Shown here one piece after another: positions 1 to 9,592 of a stretch of 64,000 nucleotides of DNA. Position 1 is the first letter of the stretch. Each line of letters starts with the position of its first letter. The stretch is taken from assembly GCA_022225965.2 (NCBI GenBank), contig JAKJXP020000072.1:124001-188000 (forward strand), written 5' to 3'. This stretch comes from Diatrype stigma. Taxonomy: Eukaryota; Ascomycota; Sordariomycetes; Xylariales; Diatrypaceae. Both the position numbers and the translations under genes were made by a program. The notes beneath the pieces were generated by a model. That model was not told where the DNA came from, ran no database searches, and worked only from the letters and a program-made list of their open reading frames with translations.

Positions 1-840
1 ATCGTCACGTCCATCTCGGCGCCGACGGTGCACAACATCTCGATGCTGCGGGTCGAGGTCGACGGCGGGCTCGCCAACCGCGACAACCCCGTCATCACGT
101 TCGGCACCTTCGGGTGGTGCGTCCAGAACACCGGCTCTTCCGACTCCTGCAGCCGCGCCGCCGTCGGCTACGATCCCACCCCCGTTATCGAGAGCGTCAT
201 CGGCTCTACCCAGGGCGATAGCGATGGCGATGGCAACGACGAGGTCGATTTCAACGACTATGCGACGGATTCGTCGAGGGCCTTGACGCATGTCATGGTG
301 CTGCACCCCGTTGCGGCCGGTCTGGTGAGTAGCGGTCTCTTCCTCTCTTCATTGCTCCCTTATTCCCCTCCCCTATCACCATCTTTGTCCCTTCTCACTC
401 TGCACTCCAATACCCATCAAACCAAACCAAACGGAAACTAACCTTCATCAAAGGCATTTATCTCCTTCCTCCTCGCCCTCGGCGCCGGTATCGTCGGCAG
501 CCTGCTCGCCGCGCTCGTGGCGCTCCTAACCTTTCTCGTGACGCTCGTGGCGCTCATCTGCGACTTCGTAGGTCTAGCCATCGTCCGCCACCAGGTCAGC
601 CAGGCCAGCGACAACTCGAACAGCACCACCAAGGTGAGTGCCATGTACGGCAGCGGCGCCTGGACCCTGCTCGCGGGCGCCATCTGCGTCTTCCTCGGCA
701 TGCTGGTCGTCTTCTTCACGTGCTGCAGCGCCCGCATCCATCACCGTCGCGCGGCGCGGGCCGGTGGTAGCAGCGGCGTCCCAAAGACCGAGTACGGCGT
801 CCCGGCTGCGACGCCGTCGAGACGACGGTGGAGGTTTTGA
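1..840 (+). CDS. SUR7/PalI-like integral membrane protein, 5' partial
   Basis: The window opens inside this gene, so the start is missing. Reading frame 1 is open from base 1 to a GTGAGT donor at 325. A phase-0 intron ends at the AG of 452-453, and the second exon runs to TGA at 838-840. The visible first exon is an extracellular-type segment with a Gly/Trp/Cys motif (FGTFGWC) and a later cysteine, which is typical of the SUR7/PalI claudin-like loop. The second exon holds two long hydrophobic helices (AFISFLLALGAGIVGSLLAA, then a Leu/Val-rich stretch), a short loop, a third helix ending in FFTCC, and a basic cytoplasmic tail. Family members sit in the fungal plasma membrane, in eisosome/cortex patches or in pH sensing. 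Which subgroup this belongs to cannot be told from the fragment. Confidence 0.72.
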
Positions 841-1490
841 GTGAGGGTGTAATGTAATATAGGCTGCGTGGGTGTGTGGTCGAGGGGGGATGGGGTGAAG
901 AGCTTGGGGGCGGGGGCGTTGATGCGTAGGAAAGGGGGGAGAGGGGGGGAGAGGTGATGGTTTGCATATGAGTGATGCCTACGATGTATGAACTGTATAC
1001 CCATTTGCACGACCTTAGTGCTTGTTACAATACCTACTCTGATTTATGAGCCCATTTCATATTTATAAGATACTATCGCCTACATTCGGTGTTCCAAACC
1101 GTTTTATGTTGTCAAGGGCCTCTGAGAAAGCCAGTATGAGTGTTAGTGCCTCAGTTGCTTGTACTTGAAATTTGAATTGGAACAGCAGGGGTTTAGTATA
1201 ACTAATTCGGTTATCCGATTTTGACTTGACCATCTTGGTGAAGGATGAGACGAGCTTTCGCTTGTTACAGCTGCACCACCATCAACTTGCTTTAGGCATG
1301 CCAGACATTCATTATTCATTAACACCTCACGAACCCCCAAGCTTCGGTATGCAAACCCATTTTCTCCTCTCAAACTCGTCGGCGCTGGCCCTGTGACAAA
1401 ACCCGCTTCAAGTGGATTCAGCGACACAAGCTGCATCTTTACGTCCTAGGCTCGAGATCCTCCGCTTTCCATGATACCTTCGGGTCTATT
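841..1490. other. Intergenic stretch downstream of the SUR7-like gene
   Basis: It begins with the presumed 3' UTR of the SUR7-like gene, including a G-rich patch near 880-950. The rest is unremarkable. I see no supportable gene. The last eight bases, 1483-1490, are the left copy of the target duplication of the following transposable element. Confidence 0.5.
1483..1490. repeat. Left target-site duplication GGTCTATT of the hAT element
   Basis: This 8-bp direct repeat is identical to 2048-2055, immediately beyond the right end of the element. The perfect match implies a fairly young insertion compared with the neighbouring pseudogene. The bases GATACCTT also occur just before this copy and again at the element's right terminus, which may mean the target was itself an old element end. 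Confidence 0.85.
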
Positions 1491-2047
1491 CAGGGTGTCA
1501 AGCCATTCCACTTCAATCCACCAAGGCCTTTGGTGGATGGATTGCAGTAACTGCAACTAGCCCCCTGGATTTGGTGGATGGAAGTGGCGCTACTGCCACT
1601 AAGTTGCAGTGGAGTGGCAGTGGTTGTAGCATTTCCAGAATGGATTAAAGTGAGGGTGTATATAAGAATCGTGGGATGGATTTTTGGTGTTTATACGCGT
1701 ACGCTAACGCGTATGACGCCAAACCATTTGGTCCGATTAACCTGGGTAACCGACTAGCCTGGAATCCGACTTATACCTGGAGATCCGATCCATACCTTTG
1801 GAAATCCGACTTATATTTGGTTCTTATTTTCATTTTTAATCCTTATTAGTTTTATGTGGCGGTATATATTAGCCATAAATTATTAGCCATTATAACGTGC
1901 TATTAATTGCGCCACTAGTGGAAGTTATCGTGGAATGGATGGCAGTTGCGCCACCATAGAAAAACCCCAAGTGGATGGATTAAAAGGGGTGGTGGTCCAC
2001 CAAAAGTGGCCACTAAGTTGCAAGTGATGGAGTGGCTTGATACCTTG
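1491..2047. mobile_element. Non-autonomous hAT-type element (MITE), 557 bp
   Basis: The element starts CAGGGTGTCAAGCCATTCCA, and its right end read on the other strand is CAAGGTATCAAGCCACTCCA. These are 20-bp imperfect terminal inverted repeats. Both sides are flanked by the same 8-mer, GGTCTATT (1483-1490 and 2048-2055). An 8-bp duplication together with a CAGGG-type end is the hallmark of hAT transposons. There is no transposase frame inside, so it must have been moved by an enzyme encoded elsewhere. The interior repeats short motifs such as TTGGTGGATGG and TTGCAGT and has sub-terminal inverted copies of GTCCACCAA/TTGGTGGA. A diverged relative lies near 59512-59790. Confidence 0.85.
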
Positions 2048-2055
2048 GGTCTATT
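2048..2055. repeat. Right target-site duplication GGTCTATT of the hAT element
   Basis: Identical to 1483-1490. Together the two copies fix the element boundaries to 1491-2047. Confidence 0.85.
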
Positions 2056-2235
2056 TATCCCCCCAGCCTTATTACTTCCCGATAAAGGTGCTACATCGAA
2101 TTCTGTCTGGTCCAGGTTGACTCATATGAATACGTTGCGCCTAGTAAGAGCCCTGACCGGCCTTAGTGCGCCTGACAGACCAAATAACCTTACTGAACCC
2201 CCAGATCGAGCAACCTACCAAGATTACTGACACAG

Positions 2236-3808
2236 CTGACCTCTCCTTAGGCGTCTATCAATACGGCGAGTCCAACTACTACGCCAACTTCGGGTTCCAC
2301 AACGTCGAGGCCGAACTGCCTGTGTCGGACCAGACAATTTTCGCCGATTGTCCCTTGACGAAGCTCTGCACTTCCATGGCCATGGCCTCCCTCATCGACG
2401 ACCCGAGTAACGTGGGATGGGATAGTCACATCAAGGGTGTGCTTCCGGAGTTTGATCCAAGACACGACTTTGCGCGAGCAGATGACTATCACGGACTGTC
2501 TGTGCCATCGCACCGGCATGTCTGTTGGCGACTTCTACCTCGGTAGCGAGAACAACATCGTCATCGCGAAAGTCAGTGATTAGGTTCCTGTCGGTCCATT
2601 CCGGGCGCAGATGCAGTACAGCAAGTTAGCCTTTGAGATTGCGGGCCTGTTCATCGACAAAGTCGCTGGGCCCTGGGCTGATATCTTCCGTCAACGATTC
2701 TTCGGGCCCCTTGGCATGAAGCGAACGTTCACTAAAGCGCTTCCTGATGGCGCCGAGAACGTAGCGAAAGCTTACAACACCCTTGACGATGGCACACCTG
2801 TGGAGATCCCGCTTGTCAAGGCTGGGGAGGGGTCGTTTGGCGGTTCTATTGGCGATATGTTCACCTACGTTGATGAATGTTGAATGCATACACAGCAGAA
2901 GCCATTTCAAACCCATTTGATTCCCGGGAAGATTGAATCGAGCTGCGTATGCGTTCTCAGCCAAGATTCCAGTAAAACCTCCTAGCTTTTCGGAATCTTC
3001 CTATACGTTCGGCGTAGCTCGCTCTCAGCTGCCTCGAATCATGAGACAAGTCGGCATGAATCCAGGTTTGATGCCGGATAGCAAGATGCCGGATGGCAAG
3101 ATGCCGGATGGCAAGATGCCGGCACTCGCACAGGTATTTCCACCCCGACTAGTCTTCTATCACCAGGTGAGGATTACGTGCTTTACTCCCCACCCCCCTC
3201 CCATGTCCTCGTGAATTTCGATTAATATGATGCATTGGCTTAAATATCATTAATGATAGGGGAGTCATCCTGGGCCACTAGCCGCCATTGCATTCATCCC
3301 AGGACTACTAACCGTTGTCGTCATCATGACAAATTCACTATCACTCAACGACTGTCCAGACTGGGTGATGCAACTCGTCCTAAAATAACTTCTCAAAGCA
3401 TCTGCCAAGGCTAGCGCTTCTAGCCAATTGGACTGGTATCAAAAGACTTCGGACTCTCAAAATACAGAGCCCAAGAACGGCACGTCAACCAAACCGCCCG
3501 AAGCCTATATTGGCACGTACTGGAACAAGCAGCGATGTATCACGATCGAAGTAAACTCTAGAGGGAAAGCTGTATTGGGCGCTGCAACGACTGGCAAGTG
3601 AGAAGTTCGAAGTGGACCACTTCGATGATGATACATTTCTGTGGCTCCGGTCGCGAAACTGCATGGCAGCACGGGGTCACTGGATGGACAACCCCCCTAT
3701 TTCTGGGAGGTAAAGTTCAGGTCCAACGCGCCAGGTGAAATAACCGTCCTAAACTGGGCGCTTGATTTTGATGTTGCTGCTGGTGAAGATCATTTCCGGG
3801 AATTATGA
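2236..3808 (+). pseudogene. Beta-lactamase/penicillin-binding-like serine hydrolase, decayed
   Basis: Fragments of one protein appear in order but in changing frames with stops between them. A strand-entry segment (GVYQYGESNYYANFGF) comes first. Next is the region that should carry the catalytic SxxK, here ADCPLTKLCTS, with Pro where Ser is expected. A central block follows (QMQYSKLAFEIAGLFIDKVA, where YSK stands for the YxN-type motif) with FGPLGMKRTF. A remnant of the HPG/GHL-like segment lies near 3270. Last is a C-terminal lipocalin-like piece near 3490-3800 (PEAYIGTYWNKQRCITIEV). Intact fungal members are about 500-600 aa AmpC-type hydrolases. The N-terminus is missing, and a hAT element lies 190 bp upstream. 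The lost nucleophile, frameshifts and stops make a functional product very unlikely. Confidence 0.75.
3071..3122 (+). repeat. 15-bp tandem repeat inside the hydrolase pseudogene
   Basis: Three consecutive units of ATGCCGGATRGCAAG lie at 3071-3085, 3086-3100 and 3101-3115, with a partial fourth unit. In one frame this reads as a repeated MPDGK-type pentapeptide. It is probably slippage expansion after loss of constraint. Confidence 0.8.
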
Positions 3809-4543
3809 AGCTGGCCGGCCATATTCTAATTATGGACCTGCGTACATTGCTAACCGGATGAAGGGTGATGAACCGGTTTGTGTTGCCCCCTCGGCTGGAC
3901 TGTTGGGGTTGTTATGCTCATTATTATAGGTAGGCATTCAGTAGTTAGGTTGGTTGGGTGGTTGCGTAGGTACGGGCTTTTGATGAGGCTGGTTATATTA
4001 AATCGGTGTTTATTGGAATGAATCTCTCTTCAATAAGTGGAATGGAATGGTTTCTTGGCAGCCTTTGCCAATTCTAAGGATTGGAATATTACAAGGTTAA
4101 TAAATGGTGTTAGTCTTTAATACAGTTTTTATTACCATAAATGCCATGTTGGTATATCTATGTTGGTAGCATACCCGGTCAAATACTGGTCAAACATATT
4201 TTGCGATCCTGCGCCTCATTGATCACCTACCAACCGCATAAGATGTTGGACAGGGCCTGCCGGTAGTTATACCTTAGATGCCGGTGGGGTCCAACAAATG
4301 CCGTGAACATTCTTATTGGTTATCCAAGCGCATATTCAACTGGACTTTAATATGTGCCTGGATATACATGTGTTATGTCTATCAATAGCCTACCGCGCAA
4401 TGGTATGGGTTTCCCTAGGACCTAGGTTCAGATAAGTAACAACGAACAGTACCTTAAGAAAGCCTATGGCAGTTGCATTTTTCATGCGCTGAAATGATTA
4501 TCCCTTTACGATTTTAAGAGTCTTGTCCTAACATCGGCCGAAG
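3809..4543. other. Intergenic, upstream of the GT32 gene
   Basis: AT-richer sequence with no supportable open frame. It should contain the promoter of the following glycosyltransferase gene, but I can identify no clear TATA box or operator. Confidence 0.5.
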
Positions 4544-5482
4544 ATGGCAGCGATGCTGCGCTTACAACGGCCGACAGTGATCAAATTTGCCCCTTTCCTT
4601 TCCATTTCCATTGTCTGCTTCCTCTTTTATCGCTGGCGGTATCCAGTATACGAAATGACGAAGACACAGATGCCGGCCCTTACCACAACGATACCACAAA
4701 AGATATGGTATAAGTTAGGGCCCAAAGGTCTGAGCGACGAGATACGGGAATGGTCTGATAGTTGTATTGATAAGAACCCGACTTACCACCCCGAATTCTT
4801 GACAGACAGCTCCAGTGACGAGTATGTTATCAAGATCTTCGCATCTTACCCCGAACTTGTCGAGAGTTATATAGACCTTACGGTTCCCATCCTCAAGGCC
4901 GACCTCCTGCGCTACCTTCTCCTCTACTCCGAAGGTGGAATCTGGTTTGACCTCGACGTGTCTTGCGAGGACGTGCCTATTGATGAGTGGATCCCCCCCG
5001 AGTATAAGGATCATGTTGGCCTCGTTCTGGGCTGGGAGTTCGATGTTGGATGGGGGGATACTTTCACTCGCCAGTTCGCGAGCTGGACCATGATGGCGAA
5101 ACCGGGTCTACCGCATATGTGGATGGTGGTGGAAGATATCCTGGAAGGGATCCGCGCCGCCATGGCACAGCATCAGGTCCCGGTCGCAGGTCTGACACTC
5201 GCCATGGTCGGTGAAGTGGTGGATTTTACCGGGCCTAGGAGACTGACGCGAAGCGTCTTCAAGAGCCTAGAACAGACCTTCAACACAACCGTTGATTACG
5301 AGAGCATCTCGAACCTCCTTGCGCCGAAGATGATCGGCGATCTTTTGATTATGCCTGGATACGCCTTTGCTGGGTCATCAAATACCTATGAGGATGAGGA
5401 CAAGGCCAGGATGGGCCCATCTCTAGTCAAGCACCATTACGCTGGGACTTGGAAGAATAGCCACGGTGGCGAAGAGGGCTAA
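4544..5482 (+). CDS. GT32-family (OCH1-like) type II membrane glycosyltransferase
   Basis: An intronless frame of 312 residues. A short cytoplasmic tail is followed by one membrane anchor (about residues 13-29, KFAPFLSISIVCFLFY), the type II layout of Golgi glycosyltransferases. IPQKIWYKLG (50-59) is the usual start of the family 32 catalytic domain. KADLLRYLLLYSEGGIWFDLD (118-138) holds the DxD metal/nucleotide-sugar motif (D136, D138), and HHYAGTWKN near the C-terminus is the conserved closing block. Family 32 enzymes transfer mannose or related sugars from nucleotide donors in the secretory pathway, for example in outer-chain initiation or inositol-phosphoceramide mannosylation. The acceptor here is unknown. 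ATG 4544 is chosen because the anchor follows directly. Confidence 0.85.
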   Translation: MAAMLRLQRPTVIKFAPFLSISIVCFLFYRWRYPVYEMTKTQMPALTTTIPQKIWYKLGPKGLSDEIREWSDSCIDKNPTYHPEFLTDSSSDEYVIKIFASYPELVESYIDLTVPILKADLLRYLLLYSEGGIWFDLDVSCEDVPIDEWIPPEYKDHVGLVLGWEFDVGWGDTFTRQFASWTMMAKPGLPHMWMVVEDILEGIRAAMAQHQVPVAGLTLAMVGEVVDFTGPRRLTRSVFKSLEQTFNTTVDYESISNLLAPKMIGDLLIMPGYAFAGSSNTYEDEDKARMGPSLVKHHYAGTWKNSHGGEEG

Positions 5483-5900
5483 TATATTGAAAATATGTTA
5501 GTGATATCATCAGAACTACTATAATTTAATATGTGTCCTGGGACTTGATCGATGTCCAGATATCGTGTTTACACCCACGAACGCGAGGTTGTTGTCCCCC
5601 CTATCTCTCAACTATATCCAATACCCCTGGACCCACTTATACCCGGTGGCTTACACAGCTTATTAATGGGTCAACTATTGTCGTGGAACCAACCCCCTAT
5701 CTGCAGAAGCTTCTGACCACGACAGTGCACTGCTTATTTCCTATATCTACCTTCCTTTTCTTGAAGAAGGACTGTCATTGCTATTTCTTCGCCTGTGGTT
5801 ACATGACGTTGATGACCGGTTTTTTGCAGCATGTATGACTGACTGGACAGCCTAATTTCAAGATGAGTGACCAGACAAAGAATTATGTTCCAGCCACCCA
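5483..5900. other. Short intergenic region between convergent genes
   Basis: Holds the 3' flanks of the GT32 gene and of the minus-strand gene that ends at 5901. A 101-codon open frame on the plus strand here has no recognisable features and is not called. Confidence 0.45.
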
Positions 5901-8417
5901 TCACTCCATCCTCCAAGACCGCCTGCGGTCTTCAAGCGCCTTGATCCTCTTCGAGAATATCCTACCCGCCGAAACCTTCTGCTGCGACTGTGGCGACGGC
6001 GGCACCACCACCTCCCTTGCTGGGCCATGCGATCCTGCTCCTGATCCGGACCATGAGCCTGAGTCTGGACCTTTTCGCCAACGACGATGGCGACGACGAC
6101 GATCATTGACATGGTTGCTAGGACGCCACCCCGTCCTCCTCGCCTCCCGGAGAGCGTAGTAGAACCCCAGATCCTGTTGTATAGACCGAAGCTGCTCCGT
6201 TGACAGAGCTCGCAGTAGCCCCGCGTCGTACGATGGCGATGATGCGGATCCAGTCTCAGACTTGCCACCGTAATACACGAACGCGGGCGCCTCGTCCCGG
6301 ATGCGCTCGCAGGTCCAGCACTCGCACATGCACGCGTCTTCATCCCATCTCTTCTCGGAACCGTCTGTGTTGTTAATACTACGTCTGTCGTGACTGTTGA
6401 GATTGTCGTTTTCATTGTTGTTTTCGTTGCTGTTGCTGCTGTTGCTGCTGTTGCTGCTGTCGTCGTCGTTATGATCTCGCTTCTTCCGCCCTCCGGCAGT
6501 ACCCGATCCCGGACCCAAGCCCAGGCCTCCAAGCGCCATGCGATATCGCAGCGTCGCGAGTGGGTCGCTGTCCTTGCCTTCGCCCTCGCTTCCCTGGTGG
6601 AAGAAGAGCCGGTATCTCGAGGGAAAGAGACGGTGTGTGCGCCACATGAGGGAGATACCGAAGGGAAGTTGCTGTGGTTGTTTCTGTTTCTGTTCCCGGT
6701 TCTTCTTCAGGTTCAGCTCTCGTCGGTATTCCTGCTGTTTGTTCGTTTCCTCCACTTGCTTTCTACCTTCATCCTTCTCTAGACCATCATCTCCACCGGC
6801 ATCGCCATTTTCATCCTTGTCTCCGCCCTGCTGCTGCTGCTGCTGCTGCTGCTTCGTCTTATCGCCATTGTCATGGTCATCATCACTGTGACCCCTGTCA
6901 CCACCATCACTATCATCATCGTTATCGGCATCAAGGTGGTTAACTTCATTTTGCCTCTCGTTCACATCACCACAACCACCACAGAGCAAGAACTCACGAT
7001 ACGCATCCCCAGCCCTCTCGAGCGCCCCCACGAGCGTGCGCGGCGGACCGTGCAGCCAGTCGATATCGGCAGCGCGCGCAACGAAAGTCTCAACTTGGGT
7101 ATGAACGGCAGCGACGAGTTCAACGTCTGTATCTAAATCTACCAGCCTGTTACCATCCACATCCCCATCGCTGGCAACGAATGCGGGCGGCGGCGTCTCA
7201 AGTGTCTCGGATGCTGGTGGCAGTGGTGATAGTGGTAGTTCGGCGGACTGACCAGAGATGGTGCGGAATAGAATCGCGGCGGCTCGGGGGAGGCGGTACT
7301 TGGCCCCGGCACCAGCACCGGTCGATGTGGATTGCGGTGTTGGTGTGGTAGAGAAGTCGATGACGTCGCGTATTGCGGGCCATGGGAAGCAGACGTTGCG
7401 CAGGGCTGGGTGGTGGTGTTGGCGGCATGCTGTATCATAGGGCGAGATCGAGGGCGACGAGGAGATGGTATTAGTAATAGTGGCGGTAGAATTACTCGCT
7501 GATGCTGGCGCGAGCATGAACGCGTACCACACGAGCAGGACGTCGAGGGGTGGTAGATAATCGGACGTGAGCTGGACGACCACTACCGGCGCTGCTTCCT
7601 CTGCTGCTTCTGTTGTTACTGTCCATGTTTCTTCTGATCCATCCCGGGAGTGAGAGGATGGTGGTTGCGGTTGCGGTTGCGATTGCGGTTGGGGGTGGTG
7701 GTGATACGACGGCGTGTATACCATCGCGTGGTCGAGCAGCTTGTCGATGTTGGTCCACCAGGCGCCGAATCTCGCCACTGCGAGGCGGACGAAGAGGCCC
7801 CAGCGCTTCTGCCTCTCCCTCCGTCTCGCCTGTTTATGTGACGAACCCTCATCATTATCATCGTCATCGTCATCATCGTCGTTTTCTTCGAAACTCACGG
7901 CGGAGATAGACTCTTCTCGGAGGCTGCTGCTAGATCTCCCGTCATTTTTATCTTCCTCATTATGATCCATTATCGGCGGCAATCCCTCGACATAGCGACG
8001 CCGAGTAACGCTACGATGCAGTGCCGCGAAACACTCGAGGAGCGCAAGGTGGACGGCGGCGTGACTTGCGTCCGGGTACGTGAGCCGGCCGTCAGCAACG
8101 GCCACGGCGCGGGCCGGGTCGCCGGCGAAGACGGGCACGAAGGCGTTCCTGAAAATCTCGGGGTCGGGAACTACTACTGCGAGCCCGTTTTTCTTCTTGT
8201 GACCAAAATCGTCATCGTCATCATCACTGTCGCTGCTGTTGCTGCTGCTGCTACTGCCGCTGCTACTACTGCTGCGTTTGCGATTGCGGCGGAGGGGCGA
8301 AGGCGAAGGCGTCGGGAGGCGCCATTCGTGCGGGTCTACGTTCGCATCTACATCCGCCGCCTGGTGATGATAAAAGCCGGACAGCCTGGTGCGAACGCGT
8401 GTGAGGAGGGACATCAA
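5901..8417 (-). CDS. Conserved fungal protein of unknown function, low-complexity rich
   Basis: A single uninterrupted frame of 838 residues. It has an early Ser/Asp tract (about 48-72) and an ordered block around 75-150 (DPEIFRNAFVPVFAGDP...). A conserved core near 285-300 (PLDVLLVWYAFMLAP) is followed by a CFPWPAIRDVIDF segment. Next come an Asp/Gly-rich stretch with eight glutamines (about 523-530), a Ser/Asn-rich stretch, and a C-terminal block with CECWTCERIRD (about 693-703). The DVLLVWYAFML...FPW pattern recurs in uncharacterised proteins of Sordariomycetes and recalls the DV(D)LxWHxHMLxP motif of glycine-rich-domain proteins. I infer only distant similarity and assign no function. The four cysteines of the CxCxxC region could bind metal. 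There is no signal peptide or membrane segment. Confidence 0.7.
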   Translation of the reverse strand: MMSLLTRVRTRLSGFYHHQAADVDANVDPHEWRLPTPSPSPLRRNRKRSSSSSGSSSSSNSSDSDDDDDDFGHKKKNGLAVVVPDPEIFRNAFVPVFAGDPARAVAVADGRLTYPDASHAAVHLALLECFAALHRSVTRRRYVEGLPPIMDHNEEDKNDGRSSSSLREESISAVSFEENDDDDDDDDNDEGSSHKQARRRERQKRWGLFVRLAVARFGAWWTNIDKLLDHAMVYTPSYHHHPQPQSQPQPQPPSSHSRDGSEETWTVTTEAAEEAAPVVVVQLTSDYLPPLDVLLVWYAFMLAPASASNSTATITNTISSSPSISPYDTACRQHHHPALRNVCFPWPAIRDVIDFSTTPTPQSTSTGAGAGAKYRLPRAAAILFRTISGQSAELPLSPLPPASETLETPPPAFVASDGDVDGNRLVDLDTDVELVAAVHTQVETFVARAADIDWLHGPPRTLVGALERAGDAYREFLLCGGCGDVNERQNEVNHLDADNDDDSDGGDRGHSDDDHDNGDKTKQQQQQQQQGGDKDENGDAGGDDGLEKDEGRKQVEETNKQQEYRRELNLKKNREQKQKQPQQLPFGISLMWRTHRLFPSRYRLFFHQGSEGEGKDSDPLATLRYRMALGGLGLGPGSGTAGGRKKRDHNDDDSSNSSNSSNSNENNNENDNLNSHDRRSINNTDGSEKRWDEDACMCECWTCERIRDEAPAFVYYGGKSETGSASSPSYDAGLLRALSTEQLRSIQQDLGFYYALREARRTGWRPSNHVNDRRRRHRRWRKGPDSGSWSGSGAGSHGPAREVVVPPSPQSQQKVSAGRIFSKRIKALEDRRRSWRME
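6828..6851 (+). repeat. (CTG)8 microsatellite, polyglutamine-coding on the minus strand
   Basis: Eight perfect CTG units. On the minus strand they are CAG codons giving eight glutamines inside the gene at 5901-8417. Related GTT/GCT triplet arrays at 6420-6460 encode its Ser/Asn tract. Confidence 0.9.
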
Positions 8418-9592
8418 TCGGTGAGGTGAGGTGAAAAGCCAGCAGGCAGAGAAGTTATGTTAGGTCAGGCAAGGCAAGGTGATATTTGGAGGTGTATTAT
8501 ATATATTATTATACCTTAGCCTAAAAGGGAGGAATGGCGAAGTAACTACCTAAGAGAAACGAAGAAATGAACGATAGGCAATACCCGAACGAGTTATATA
8601 TAAGACGCGGGTACTCTTCCCTTTCTGTATACCTAGTCATGAACAAGACGACAAGCGAGACAGATCTGATCTGTCATCCACCATGCTTAGAAAAACAGAA
8701 GGGAGAAACCCTCTGCCGGCCGAGGACACTCTCTACCACTCAACGCGAACCCTCTCGCTCGGGGTATGGTGAGAAAACTCGGCTTTCTCTCGCGATCTGA
8801 GGCCCTTCCTCCCTTGTTCGTGGGGACAAGGTTGATGTTGATTACTTGGCTTCTTGGCGGGAAGAGATGCCGCTGCATCCCGTGATCCATGATATGCCGG
8901 TTACCCGGGTTGAAGACAACACGTTACGCAAGGAAGCGGAGCCTCACTCGCCCATCGTCTCCCGCTAAAGTATGAATAGGCACACCGAATGGAAGATCTG
9001 CTTTACTTGCGTAAGCGTGGACTATGTTCATCATAGCAAGTTGTCACCCCAGGCCCCGGATGTAGCTATGTGGTACCTGGTAAGTCACAAAGCCGTGGTA
9101 CCTTCCAGGTACATATTTAGTTGATAGAAAGGGTCGCGTAACAAAGCAAGGCATTGTTAATTCGCATTGACGCTCATAAGTCATAAGCCTATGAATTATT
9201 AACTCTTCTCATTCGTCAAATCCCCTTTTATATTAGCAAATCGTACGCCCTATTGTCCATAGCAATGTTTGTGATCTAACTTCCAGGTGATTCCTGTCGG
9301 CAATCCCGACCTGAATCCCACTCCACTACCATCTGACACGCGAGTAGGCTCTTAGTCAAAGCCTTGCATATTATACAGTCTGCCATACGCAGCTCATCAC
9401 TCCACGAGTTAACCTTAGCCCTAACCTGTGAGGGTGGATGGCCGACTAGCCCCCTGACCAATTACCAAGTTCATGGTCAATTGCAGGCGTATTATACCGC
9501 AAGTCAAGTTCGAGCGAAATTTGGCCTCGAACGGAAAGCCGTCGCTAGCGTAGAGCATGGCATAGAGTATGTTCCGGTTTCCCTTGCCGTGT
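8418..9592. other. Intergenic region between two minus-strand genes
   Basis: About 1.2 kb without a supportable gene. It contains the promoter of the 5901-8417 gene, with AT-rich runs near 8490-8515, and the 3' flank of spt16. No RNA gene is evident. Confidence 0.5.

Noticed and set aside
5533..5838. 101-codon plus-strand open frame
   Set aside because: No domain, signal or conserved pattern. It sits in the 3' flank of two convergent genes and reads like chance.
6390..8429. Several 60-155 codon plus-strand frames opposite the low-complexity gene
   Set aside because: They are antisense shadows of triplet repeats (poly-Val, poly-Ala, poly-Leu) created by the coding tracts on the minus strand.
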